Counted from the first letter of the stretch, positions 8,803 to 16,259 are shown. The stretch is 43,548 nt of DNA from Aeromicrobium sp. CnD17-E (GCF_024124745.1 NZ_JAMXRU010000015.1:1-43548), one strand, 5' to 3'. Notes: generated by a model from the sequence alone, not told the origin. Program-made: numbers and translations.

Positions 8803-10491
8803 GCCGGCAGACGCAGGCTGCTCGGACGGGCTGGTCGGGCCCAGGCTGGGCGCGAGGCGCCGGGCGGTGGCTCGCACGAGGGGGTGCATCCGGAAGACCT
8901 GGTCGTCGACGGGCAGCAGCAGGTGGCACTCGTCGAAGGCCATGCACGCGCGTCGCGCGTCCTGGTGGCCGCGTCCGAGTACCCGACGGATCGACTCGAC
9001 CGTGATGATCTCGACCGGGCTGGCGGCGAGCTGCAGGAACTCCCTGCGGCGCTCGTCCTGCAGCTTCAGGACCGACTCCGCCAACGTGTCGAACAAGTCG
9101 ATCCCCGGTGCCTCGACGTCCAGGACGTCGGGCACCTCGTCGTTGAGCCAGGCCTTGCAGTCCCGCATGGACGCGGACAGCACCTGCGCGCACGCGAGCC
9201 GGAGCCCGAGGGGCAGGTGCCCCGCCCACTCGACGAGCCCGGCGAGCGTCTTCGGGGTCAGGTAGGGCGCCCTGCCGTCGAGGTAGGTCGTCAGGATCTC
9301 CAAGCAGGTCTCGGACGACGGTGGCGCGAGGCGTACGTGCTTGGCGCCCGCCAGGGCGCCGAGGAGCCGGCGGGAGGTGACGAGCATGGCGGCGTGCGGT
9401 GACGTCGGCACGAGCTCCGAGACCGCTCGCGTGCTGGAGGCGTTGTCGGCGACCACGAGAAGGGCCCGGTCGCGGGTGCGTGCTCGCCACATCGCCAGTC
9501 GCGCCGACGGCGAGCTCGGGATGTCGGACTCCTCGCAGCCGAGCTGGACCAGCAGCGACGCGACGGCTGCGTGCGTCGGCATCGCGTCACGTCCCGGCGT
9601 GTAGCCCAGCAGGTCGATGAACAGCACGCCGTCCGGATAGCGGTGCTGGACCTCGTAGGCCGTGCGGACGGCAAGGGCGGACTTGCCGACCCCGGCCATG
9701 CCGGAGAGGGCCACGATGTCGGTCGTGGACCCCGTGCTCGGATCGAGTCCGGCGATCGCCTCGCGCAGCTCGTCGGTGCGACCACGGAAGTCGCGCACGT
9801 CGCGGGGCAGGGAGGAGTGGCGCACGGACGGGGGCTCGAGCGCGATGCCCGCGGGCTCGCGCGAGGTCGTCGTCCTGGTGTTCAGGACCTGCCGACACTC
9901 CGCCAGCAGGTCCTGGGCGTCGAGGGAGTCGGCGTAGAAGGACTGCGCCTGGAGGACGTAGTGGCGTGCCTGGAGCCCGATCCCCGACTCGGCGAAGGTC
10001 CGTGACATGGCGAGGAGGAAGAGGACGTGCTCGTGCCTGAGAGCCTCGATGTCGGCCTCGGCGCCGTGCGGCACGCTGCCGGTGACCGGGGAGCCTCGCC
10101 AGAGACGGGCGGCACGGTGGAAGTCCTCGATCTGACGGTCCTCGAGGGTGCCCCTGCTGGGAAGGGCGCCCGACAGCGCCCGGAAGCGCAGGACGTCGGA
10201 CTCCGTGGCGCCCACGCTCAGCCGGTAGCCGCCCGCCGTCGTCTTGACGACCTCCCAGGAGTCCGTCGCCAGCAGGCGCAGCGAGGAGACGAGCTTGCGC
10301 ACCTGCTGCTCCGCGGTCGCGGGTGGCCGCTCTCCCCAGGCTCCGGCGACCAGGTCCTCCATCGCGACGGACTCGTCAGGACGGAGCGCCAGACGTGACA
10401 GGATCCGGCGCGCCACCGGTCCGCCGAAGCTGACTGCTCGGCCGCTGGCCCTCAGCTCGAGTGGACCGAGCGCGTTGACCGCGAGATCCAT
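8794..10491 (-). CDS. SARP-type regulator with NB-ARC ATPase domain (AfsR-like)
   Basis: A 565-residue regulator of the SARP/AfsR group, typical cluster-situated activators. Residues about 1-95 form an OmpR-like winged helix (LEDRQ and RKLVSSLRLL lie nearby) and about 100-225 the bacterial transcriptional-activation helices. An NB-ARC/STAND ATPase follows, with Walker A GMAGVGKS at 264-271 and the hydrophobic strand LLVVADN near 350. It stops after the winged-helix part of the NB-ARC and lacks the long TPR region of full AfsR (about 1000 residues). ATG 10491 was chosen because GGGGGGAAGC precedes it. It is divergent from the third acyltransferase and its 3' end overlaps the FMN-reductase gene. 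Targets probably include the acyltransferase promoter at about 10604, but I could not find the heptamer repeats SARPs normally bind. Confidence 0.88.
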   Translation of the reverse strand: MDLAVNALGPLELRASGRAVSFGGPVARRILSRLALRPDESVAMEDLVAGAWGERPPATAEQQVRKLVSSLRLLATDSWEVVKTTAGGYRLSVGATESDVLRFRALSGALPSRGTLEDRQIEDFHRAARLWRGSPVTGSVPHGAEADIEALRHEHVLFLLAMSRTFAESGIGLQARHYVLQAQSFYADSLDAQDLLAECRQVLNTRTTTSREPAGIALEPPSVRHSSLPRDVRDFRGRTDELREAIAGLDPSTGSTTDIVALSGMAGVGKSALAVRTAYEVQHRYPDGVLFIDLLGYTPGRDAMPTHAAVASLLVQLGCEESDIPSSPSARLAMWRARTRDRALLVVADNASSTRAVSELVPTSPHAAMLVTSRRLLGALAGAKHVRLAPPSSETCLEILTTYLDGRAPYLTPKTLAGLVEWAGHLPLGLRLACAQVLSASMRDCKAWLNDEVPDVLDVEAPGIDLFDTLAESVLKLQDERRREFLQLAASPVEIITVESIRRVLGRGHQDARRACMAFDECHLLLPVDDQVFRMHPLVRATARRLAPSLGPTSPSEQPASAGSA

Positions 10492-10603
10492 GCTTCCCCC
10501 CGGGACGGTGAACTCGTCGTCGGCCTCGACGCCGGCGGGCGGGACGGACGGACGGACCGTCGCCTCGCCCGCCGATACGAGGCACACGCGTGAGACTAAG
10601 GTG

Positions 10604-10609
10604 TACAGT
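10604..10609 (+). promoter_or_regulatory. Candidate -10 element for the third acyltransferase
   Basis: TACAGT fits the actinobacterial TANNNT hexamer. It lies in the 147-bp region divergent from the SARP gene. The predicted transcript start near 10616 leaves either a 5-nt leader (ATG 10621) or a 23-nt leader (ATG 10639). No good -35 is seen, which would suit an activator-dependent SARP target. The same region holds four tandem GGAC units near 10542-10557. Confidence 0.4.
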
Positions 10610-10638
10610 TGTTGCTGTCCATGGAAGCGGGAACCTTC

Positions 10639-11535
10639 ATGACCAAATCCGGTGAAATTTCCAGTTCGGCCGGTGAACGCCCGGTGGCGCACCTGTTCGC
10701 GGGTCAGGGAGCGCAGCGCGTGGGCATGGGGGCGTCCGACCTGGAACGGTGGCCAGAACGCGTGGAGGCTGCCTCCGACCTGCTCGGGTACTCCGTGCGG
10801 AGCCGATGTCTGGAGGGTCCCGCCGACCTGCTGGCCTCCACCGACGTCACGCAACCGCTGCTCTACGTCGTGGAGTGCCTCTCCTTCGACACCTGGCGCG
10901 CCGAGGGGGCCGAGAGGGAGACCGTGCTCGCGGGCCACAGCCTCGGGGAGTTCGCCGCCCTCTACGCGGCAGGTGCCTACGACTTCGTCGAGGGGCTGCG
11001 CGTGGTGAGGGAGCGGGGCCGGCTCATGAAGGCTGCCGCCAACGGCGCGATGGCGGCGGTGGCACGCGTCCCCGTCGAGGACGTGCAGGCCCTCGTCGCC
11101 GAGGGCGTCGTGCCTGGGCTCGAGGTCGCCAACATCAACGCGCCCACCCAGTGCGTCGTGTCGGGACCCCCGCACGCGGTCGCCGACGAGGGCCTGGCCG
11201 CGCGGATCGCCGCGCTCGGCGGACGTCTCGTCAGGCTCAAGGTCGGCGGGGCGTTCCACTCCTCCCTGATGCTCGACGCCCAGCAGCAGTTCGCGACGTT
11301 TCTCGCCGGAGTGGAGCTCGCTCCTCTAGGCGCCACGGTGCTGTCGAACGTGACGGGCGAGCCGATGCCCAGCACGGGATACCGCGAGCTGCTCGTCCGT
11401 CAGCTGGCCTCACCCGTGCAGTGGCGGGCCTGCTGCACGTGGCTGCGCCGGGCCGGGATCGAGGACGGCGACGTCGTCGAGCACGGTCCCGGCAGCACGC
11501 TGACCAAGCTCTACCAGCAGAACGGGGCCGCCTGA
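10639..11535 (+). CDS. Stand-alone malonyl-CoA:ACP acyltransferase, third of three
   Basis: A 298-residue acyltransferase. It has AGQGAQ near residue 21, the nucleophile motif GHSLGE with Ser101, Arg126 in RERGRLM for the extender carboxylate, and His207 in GGAFHSSLM. The GAFHS context is the one usually associated with malonyl-CoA specificity. I prefer ATG 10639, preceded by GGAAGCGGGAA, but ATG 10621 in the same frame is also plausible and adds six residues. It is monocistronic, divergent from the SARP gene, and is the last gene of the biosynthetic block before the arsenic island. Primary FabD is an alternative, but the absence of fabH, acpP or fabF neighbours and the SARP partner favour a secondary-metabolite role. 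Confidence 0.88.
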   Translation: MTKSGEISSSAGERPVAHLFAGQGAQRVGMGASDLERWPERVEAASDLLGYSVRSRCLEGPADLLASTDVTQPLLYVVECLSFDTWRAEGAERETVLAGHSLGEFAALYAAGAYDFVEGLRVVRERGRLMKAAANGAMAAVARVPVEDVQALVAEGVVPGLEVANINAPTQCVVSGPPHAVADEGLAARIAALGGRLVRLKVGGAFHSSLMLDAQQQFATFLAGVELAPLGATVLSNVTGEPMPSTGYRELLVRQLASPVQWRACCTWLRRAGIEDGDVVEHGPGSTLTKLYQQNGAA

Positions 11536-11619
11536 GGCGCGTACGCCCCAGTGCTGCGGGCTCGTCGGGCCGCGGAGAGGACTGGCCCGGGAGCTCGGCG
11601 TGGAGGTGAGCGGTCCCGG

Positions 11620-11760
11620 TCACGCGGTCTGGACTTTCCCGACTGACGTCTCGGGCGGGGCGCATGTGCTCCCGAGAGCGGTGTCGATCCCGGCGGCCTC
11701 GCACCGGCGGACGTCGGCCCAGTCGCTCGGGCGGAATTCACGGACGTCGACCGTCGTCAT
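11620..11760 (-). pseudogene. Truncated ArsN-like GNAT acetyltransferase remnant
   Basis: A 46-codon frame starts at ATG 11760, one base after the arsR stop (TGACATG on the minus strand). Its first 28 residues (VREFRPSDWADVRR then AAGID) match the N-terminus of phosphinothricin/ArsN1-type N-acetyltransferases, which are commonly encoded in ars operons. After about residue 28 the similarity I expect for this family stops, and the frame ends at 11620. A full protein would need about 160-170 residues. This looks like the 5' end of arsN cut off by a deletion or recombination near 11675, which may mark the left edge of the arsenic island. I assign the family from memory of its N-terminal pattern. 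Confidence 0.6.
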
Positions 11761-11761
11761 G

Positions 11762-12121
11762 TCAGGCCGTCGTGGGAGTCCGCAGGATGTCGGCCAGCCC
11801 GTCGAGCGCACCCGGGACGAGGGCGTAGAAGGACCAGGTCCCGCGCTTGGAGCGGGTGAGCAGGCCAGCATCGACGAGGACCTTGAGGTGGTGCGAGACG
11901 GTCGGCTGGGAGAGGTTGACCGGCTCGGTGAGGTCGCAGACGCACGCCTCGGCGCCTTCGTGCGCAGCCACCAGCGAGAGCAGGCGAAGGCGCGTCGGGT
12001 CCGCGATGGCCTTGAACTTCACCGACAGTGCGGCGGCGTTCTCAGGGCTCAGTGCGTCGCGGACGATCGGGGCGCAGCAGATCTCTGCGGTCGTATCGAG
12101 GACGGGGAGCGAAGTGGCCAT
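11762..12121 (-). CDS. arsR: ArsR-family arsenic-responsive repressor
   Basis: A 119-residue ArsR/SmtB winged-helix repressor. The helix-turn-helix is at NLSQPTVSHHLKVLVDAGLL. Cysteines lie at 15, 16, 60 and 62: the N-terminal Cys-Cys pair resembles the Corynebacterium ArsR As(III) site, and ACVCDL resembles the classical CVCDL site, so metalloid sensing is well supported. The start is taken as ATG 12121. The six-codon-longer ATG 12139 lies inside an operator repeat, while 12121 is preceded at 6 nt by CATACT, a possible -10 giving a leaderless mRNA. It is divergent from acr3 and followed immediately by the arsN remnant. It should release the two operator boxes when As(III) or Sb(III) binds. 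Confidence 0.93.
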   Translation of the reverse strand: MATSLPVLDTTAEICCAPIVRDALSPENAAALSVKFKAIADPTRLRLLSLVAAHEGAEACVCDLTEPVNLSQPTVSHHLKVLVDAGLLTRSKRGTWSFYALVPGALDGLADILRTPTTA

Positions 12122-12135
12122 GACACCAGTATGGC

Positions 12136-12192
12136 CCATGCATTGACATTCGTCGATGGACTGCTACGGTCCATGCATAGACGTTCATCAAT
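12136..12192. promoter_or_regulatory. Paired ArsR operator boxes around the acr3 promoter
   Basis: Two 22-bp direct repeats, 12136-12157 and 12171-12192, match at 18 of 22 positions and start 35 bp apart. The first contains an imperfect dyad, CATTGAC-N4-GTCGATG. Box 1 covers the -35 of the rightward promoter and box 2 sits right after its -10, so a bound ArsR would block acr3. Box 1 is also just upstream of arsR, giving autoregulation. Confidence 0.65.
12143..12170 (+). promoter_or_regulatory. Promoter of the acr3-arsC-arsO operon
   Basis: A perfect -35 TTGACA at 12143-12148 is followed after 16 bp by TACGGT (TANNNT) at 12165-12170. Transcription would begin near 12177, about 50 nt before acr3. 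Both elements are enclosed by the two ArsR boxes. Confidence 0.65.
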
Positions 12193-12205
12193 CAAGACGA
12201 ACGTC
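12180..12205. repeat. Inverted repeat in the acr3 5' leader
   Basis: GACGTTCATC (12180-12189) and GACGAACGTC (12196-12205) pair at 9 of 10 positions around a 6-base loop. It overlaps the second ArsR box and lies in the leader of the acr3 transcript, so it could be part of the operator or a leader hairpin. Confidence 0.5.
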
Positions 12206-12229
12206 GAGTGAACGGGATCGAGGAGTTCA

Positions 12230-13327
12230 GTGAGCGACGCAGCGCACGAGAAGCCGGTCGGCAGCAGCGAGGACGCCGTGGTGGCTCGGCTCTCCCGCTT
12301 GGACCGCTTCCTACCGGTCTGGATCGTGCTGGCCATGGCTGCCGGACTTCTGCTCGGCCGGTTCTGGCCGGATCTGACCGAGGCCCTCGACGCCTTCAAG
12401 GTCGGGTCGGTGTCCGTGCCGATCGCCATCGGGCTCCTCGTCATGATGTATCCGGTACTGGCCAAGGTCCGCTACAGCGAGACCGCCCGCGTCACCGGAG
12501 ATCGTCGCCTCCTCGCCGCCTCGCTGGTGCTGAACTGGCTGATCGGCCCGGCACTGATGTTCGCGCTGGCCTGGATGCTGCTGCCCGACCTGCCCGAGTA
12601 CCGCACGGGCCTGATCATCGTCGGCCTCGCCCGCTGCATCGCCATGGTCCTCATCTGGAACGACCTGGCTTGTGGTGACCGCGAGGCCGCGGCAGTGCTG
12701 GTGGCGATCAACTCCGTCTTCCAGGTCATCGCCTTCGCCGCCCTCGGCTGGTTCTACCTCCAGACCCTCCCCGGGTGGCTCGGACTCTCCACGACCAGCG
12801 CCGACTTCTCCGTCTGGGCCATCACCGTCAGCGTCCTGGTCTTCCTCGGCATCCCCCTGCTCGCAGGCTTCGCCACCCGACAGATCGGCGAGCGAGCCAA
12901 GGGCCGCGACTGGTACGAGAACACCTTCCTGCCCCGACTCGGACCCTGGGCCCTCTACGGGCTGCTCTTCACCATCGTCCTGCTCTTCGCACTCCAGGGC
13001 GAAGCGATCACGAACGCCCCCTGGGACGTCGTGCGGATTGCCATCCCACTGCTTGCCTACTTCGCCATCACCTTCACGCTCGGCATGCTCATCGGGCGCG
13101 GCCTCGGGCTCGGGTACGCCAAGACCGCCACCCTCGCCTTCACCGCCGCGGGCAACAACTTCGAGCTCGCCATCGCCGTCGCCATCGGCACCTTCGGCAT
13201 CACCTCCGGCCAGGCCCTCGCCGGGGTCGTCGGACCCCTCATTGAGGTGCCCGTCCTCGTCGGCCTCGTCTACGTGTCCCTCTGGGCGCGCAAGTACTTC
13301 ACCACCCCCGAAGGAGTCCGGTCATGA
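12230..13327 (+). CDS. acr3: Arsenite efflux permease of the ACR3 family
   Basis: A 365-residue, about ten-helix inner-membrane carrier that exports As(OH)3 using the proton gradient. Diagnostic residues are present: Cys136 in GLARCIAMVLIWNDLA and Glu312 in AAGNNFELAIAV, both conserved and needed for transport in ACR3 proteins. The start is GTG 12230, with AGGAG at 12221-12225. The stop overlaps the first arsC as ATGA, so export and arsenate reduction are translationally coupled. It heads the operon expressed from the ArsR-controlled promoter. The ACR3 assignment is clear, as opposed to the unrelated ArsB family. Confidence 0.94.
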   Translation: MSDAAHEKPVGSSEDAVVARLSRLDRFLPVWIVLAMAAGLLLGRFWPDLTEALDAFKVGSVSVPIAIGLLVMMYPVLAKVRYSETARVTGDRRLLAASLVLNWLIGPALMFALAWMLLPDLPEYRTGLIIVGLARCIAMVLIWNDLACGDREAAAVLVAINSVFQVIAFAALGWFYLQTLPGWLGLSTTSADFSVWAITVSVLVFLGIPLLAGFATRQIGERAKGRDWYENTFLPRLGPWALYGLLFTIVLLFALQGEAITNAPWDVVRIAIPLLAYFAITFTLGMLIGRGLGLGYAKTATLAFTAAGNNFELAIAVAIGTFGITSGQALAGVVGPLIEVPVLVGLVYVSLWARKYFTTPEGVRS

Positions 13328-13947
13328 CCACCACCGACACGCAGCCACTCGACACGCAGGGCATCGTCGAAGAACTGACCTACGCCTTCGACGGCGTCTT
13401 CACCTCCGACGAGGTGACCACCGCCGTGCACGATGCCCGCTCGGCGCTGGAGCCGACCGCCACGGTCCGCACCTACCTGCCCGTGCTCGTCAAGCGCTAC
13501 GCGAGGGAGTTGCTGACCGCAGGTGCACAGGCCGACGGTCGCCTCGCCAAGACCGTGCCCGAGGTCCTGTTCGTGTGCGTGCAGAACGCCGGCCGCTCCC
13601 AGATCGCCGCCGCGCTCACCGAGCACCTCGCTCCCGGCAAGATCCACGTCCGCTCTGCCGGATCGGCGCCCACCGGCGAGCTCAACCCCCTGGCCGTCGA
13701 CGTCCTCGCCGAACGCGGGATCACGCTCACCGAGGCCTACCCCAAGCCGCTGACGGACACGGTCCTCCACGCCGCCGACATCATCATCACGATGGGCTGC
13801 GGCGACACCTGCCCCATCTTCCCCGGCAAGCGCTACGAGGACTGGGACGTCGCCGACCCGGACGGGAAGACCCTCGACGAGGTCCGCGACATCCGCGACG
13901 ACATCCAAGGCCGCGTCACCACCCTGCTGCGCGACCTCGACCTCTGA
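13324..13947 (+). CDS. arsC: Arsenate reductase (low-molecular-weight phosphatase type) with N-terminal helical domain
   Basis: A 207-residue protein. Residues about 1-75 form a three-helix domain common in actinobacterial ArsC proteins, and 80-207 are the phosphatase-fold catalytic domain. The P-loop CVQNAGRS has Cys85 and Arg91 (CX5R). Further cysteines at 159 and 163 sit in MGCGDTCP, and the DPDG segment supplies the Asp. It reduces As(V) to As(III), either by an intramolecular disulfide cascade with thioredoxin or as an arsenate-mycothiol transferase. The helical domain and the host type make a mycothiol link plausible but unproven. It starts at ATG 13324, overlapping acr3. Confidence 0.92.
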   Translation: MTTTDTQPLDTQGIVEELTYAFDGVFTSDEVTTAVHDARSALEPTATVRTYLPVLVKRYARELLTAGAQADGRLAKTVPEVLFVCVQNAGRSQIAAALTEHLAPGKIHVRSAGSAPTGELNPLAVDVLAERGITLTEAYPKPLTDTVLHAADIIITMGCGDTCPIFPGKRYEDWDVADPDGKTLDEVRDIRDDIQGRVTTLLRDLDL

Positions 13948-13960
13948 GACCAGGAGAATC

Positions 13961-14377
13961 ATGACCAAGCCCACCGTCCTCTTCGTCTGCGTCCACAACG
14001 CCGGCCGCTCCCAGATGGCCGCCGGTTTCCTCAGGGAGCTCTCCGCGGGCAGCATCGAGGTCCTCTCCGCAGGCTCCATGCCCGGCGACCAGATCAACCC
14101 CGTCGCCGTCGAGGCCATGGCCGAGGTCGGCATCGACATCGCAGGGGAGCAGCCGAAGAAGCTCTCCACCGAGGCCGTCCAGGCGTCCGACGTCGTCATC
14201 ACCATGGGCTGCGGCGACGAGTGCCCGTACTTCCCGGGCAAGCGCTACGAGGACTGGGAGTTGACCGATCCCGCTGGCAAGGGCATCGAGACCGTCCGCG
14301 AGGTGCGTGACGAGATCAAGACCCGGATCGAGTCGCTCATCGAGTCCCTGCGTCCCGTCCCCGCCGAAGAGAACTGA
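13961..14377 (+). CDS. arsC: Second arsenate reductase, single-domain
   Basis: A 138-residue phosphatase-fold ArsC. The P-loop CVHNAGRS gives Cys10 and Arg16, and MGCGDECP gives Cys83 and Cys87. FPGKRYEDWELTDPAGK carries the catalytic Asp loop. It resembles the catalytic part of the preceding protein but lacks the N-terminal helices, as in the tandem arsC sets of corynebacteria. It starts 13 bp after the first arsC stop, with AGGAG just upstream. The DNA around both P-loops is also similar, which suggests an old duplication. The two enzymes may use different thiols. Confidence 0.92.
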   Translation: MTKPTVLFVCVHNAGRSQMAAGFLRELSAGSIEVLSAGSMPGDQINPVAVEAMAEVGIDIAGEQPKKLSTEAVQASDVVITMGCGDECPYFPGKRYEDWELTDPAGKGIETVREVRDEIKTRIESLIESLRPVPAEEN

Positions 14378-14385
14378 TCACGGAC

Positions 14386-15714
14386 ATGGCTACCTCCGAC
14401 CTACCCGTCATCGTCATCGGCGCCGGACCCATCGGGCTCGCCGCCGCCGCCAACCTCCACCAGCGCGACATCCCCGCCCTCGTCCTCGAAGCAGGGGAGA
14501 ACGCGGGTGCCGCAGTTCGCGCCTGGGCGCACATCAGGCTCTTCTCGCCCTGGTCCGAACTCGTCGACCCCGTCAGCGCCACGGTGCTCGACCGGGCCGG
14601 ATGGGACGCGCCGAACGCGAAGCGGTACCCCACGGGCGCCGACTGGGCCGCCGGCTACCTCCAGCCGCTCGCCGACGCGCTCGGAACCGTCCGGTACGAG
14701 CACGTCGTCACCGGCGTGGCCAAGGAAGGCCGAGACGTCCTCGTCGACTCCGGGCGCGACCGGCAGCCCTTCACCGTCCACGTCACCACCCCCGACGGCG
14801 AGCAGCGCCTCCGAGCCCGAGCCGTCATCGACGCCACCGGCACCTGGGGCATCCCCAACCCACTCGGCAGCGACGGCCTCCCCGCCGTCGGCGAGCAGAC
14901 CCATGCCGACAACATCACCTACCGCGTCCCTGACCTCGAGGACCCTGCCGTCCGAGCCCGGTACACCGGCAAGCACGTCGTCGTCGCAGGCACAGGAGCG
15001 TCCGCCAAGACAGCGCTCATCGCACTCGGCGACCTCGCGCAGCAGGACCCCGGCACCCGCGTCACCTGGATCGTGCGCCGACCGAGCACCGTCAACGCCT
15101 TCGGCGGCGGACAGGACGACGAGCTCAGCGAACGCGGCGCGCTCGGCGACCGCGCCCGACACGCCGTCTCCCAGCCAAGGACCACCACCGTCACCGGCTT
15201 CCGGACCGCCGCAGTGGAGACCCGCGACGACAGGATGGTGTTGACCTCCACCGACGGCGACACCCTCACCGACGTCGACGAGCTCATCGTGCTCACCGGG
15301 TTCCGACCCGACCTCTCCTTCCTGTCCGAGGTCCGCCTCGACCTCGAGAGCGTCCTCCAGGCCCCGCGCCAGCTCGCGCCCCTCATCGACCCCAACGTCC
15401 ACTCCTGCGGGACCGTCTACCCCCACGGAGCGGCCGAGCTCGCCCAACCCGAGACCGGGTTCTTCATGGTCGGCATGAAGAGCTACGGGCGCGCCACGTC
15501 GTTCCTCGCCCTCACCGGCTTCGAACAGGCACGCTCCGTCGTCGCCAAGCTCGCGGGCGACGACGAGGCAGCCGCCCACGTCGACCTCGTCCTCCCCGAG
15601 ACCGGGGTCTGCGGCGGCGCAGGGGACTTCGACGAGTCTGCGAGCGACTCGGGAGGCTGTTGCGGTGCGCCAGGCGACGCGGGCACGTTGCAGGTTGGTC
15701 TTGGGACTCGCTGA
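14386..15714 (+). CDS. ArsO-like FAD-dependent oxidoreductase with Cys-rich tail
   Basis: A 442-residue flavoprotein of the class B monooxygenase/TrxB-like group found in ars operons and often called ArsO. The N-terminal FAD motif GAGPIGLAAAANL is near residue 12 and a second dinucleotide motif, VVAGTGASAKTAL, is near 205. A conserved ATG motif (DATGTWGIPNP) lies between them and TGFRPDLSFL near the C-terminal FAD contact. The last 30 residues are unusual: a Cys-Gly-Gly and then a Cys-Cys-Gly motif, which could bind As(III) or take part in thiol exchange. It follows arsC by 8 bp and ends the operon. The reaction of ArsO proteins is not settled; oxidation of an arsenical or provision of reducing power are options. 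Confidence 0.82.
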   Translation: MATSDLPVIVIGAGPIGLAAAANLHQRDIPALVLEAGENAGAAVRAWAHIRLFSPWSELVDPVSATVLDRAGWDAPNAKRYPTGADWAAGYLQPLADALGTVRYEHVVTGVAKEGRDVLVDSGRDRQPFTVHVTTPDGEQRLRARAVIDATGTWGIPNPLGSDGLPAVGEQTHADNITYRVPDLEDPAVRARYTGKHVVVAGTGASAKTALIALGDLAQQDPGTRVTWIVRRPSTVNAFGGGQDDELSERGALGDRARHAVSQPRTTTVTGFRTAAVETRDDRMVLTSTDGDTLTDVDELIVLTGFRPDLSFLSEVRLDLESVLQAPRQLAPLIDPNVHSCGTVYPHGAAELAQPETGFFMVGMKSYGRATSFLALTGFEQARSVVAKLAGDDEAAAHVDLVLPETGVCGGAGDFDESASDSGGCCGAPGDAGTLQVGLGTR

Positions 15715-15723
15715 ACGAGTCCC
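15703..15723 (+). terminator. Hairpin at the end of the ars operon
   Basis: GGGACTCG (15703-15710) and CGAGTCCC (15716-15723) form a perfect 8-bp stem with a 5-base loop. The hairpin includes the TGA of the flavoprotein gene. There is no U-tract, as is common for terminators in high-GC actinobacteria. Confidence 0.6.
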
Positions 15724-15861
15724 TTGGAGTTCAGTGCATCGCGGTCTTGGGTCGAAGATGAGCCGGGCGAGGCCCTGACGGCGCAGTACGCGATGCTCCA
15801 CTCGTTCGCCGTGACCCCGCGATTGGCCGTCCTCCGCGGTGAGCATCCGCCGCGGAGACCG

Positions 15862-16068
15862 CTACTTCTTCTTCGTGCCGTACGGTGACTGATTCGTGGG
15901 CTTCAACGAAGTCCCCTGCTTTGCGGCCTGTCCTCGGATCGAGTCCTCGCTCCGCCCCATCTTGACGCCGATGACACGCGTGGGCGTGTTCCCGGCGGCA
16001 AGGTCCTTCAACTGCTTGCGGTCCGCAGCCGTCCAGGGATTGCCATGATTCTTCGGAGTCTTCGCCAT
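15862..16068 (-). CDS. SANT/Myb-like small basic protein
   Basis: A 68-residue lysine-rich protein. WTAADRKQLKDLAAGNTPTR followed by VIGVKMGRSEDSIR has the tryptophan-anchored three-helix pattern of small SANT/Myb- or GcrA-like DNA-binding domains. Short proteins with the start KTPKNHGNPWT and end SLKPTNQSPYG recur in many unrelated bacteria, which supports a real gene despite its size. It stands alone, in opposite direction to the ars operon and to the next gene. A nucleic-acid-binding role is inferred; no partner is visible. Confidence 0.75.
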   Translation of the reverse strand: MAKTPKNHGNPWTAADRKQLKDLAAGNTPTRVIGVKMGRSEDSIRGQAAKQGTSLKPTNQSPYGTKKK

Positions 16069-16223
16069 CGTTCTGCCTTCTTTCGCATGCGCGGCGCCGA
16101 CGCAGCCGCGTCGCTTTCGAGACTAGCCCCGGAACCGGACGAAAAGAGCGGATGGCGCCCTGTGTGATCGCTCTGGGATGACCGGCGCCGCTTGGGAGGC
16201 CGCTGGCCGTCGACATGCGAAGT

Positions 16224-16235
16224 GTCTCGCGAGAC
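16224..16235. repeat. 12-bp perfect palindrome upstream of the membrane-protein gene
   Basis: GTCTCGCGAGAC reads the same on both strands. It is 25 bp before ATG 16260, between that gene and the divergent SANT-like gene, so it is a candidate operator. It would lie inside the coding region if the earlier ATG 16215 were used. Confidence 0.4.
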
Positions 16236-16259
16236 TCCGAGCCGATGAGAAGATCGAGT

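Noticed and set aside
10542-10561. Four tandem GGAC units upstream of the third acyltransferase
   Set aside because: Short, low-complexity and GC-rich. They do not match the heptamer direct repeats known for SARPs, so not claimed as an operator.
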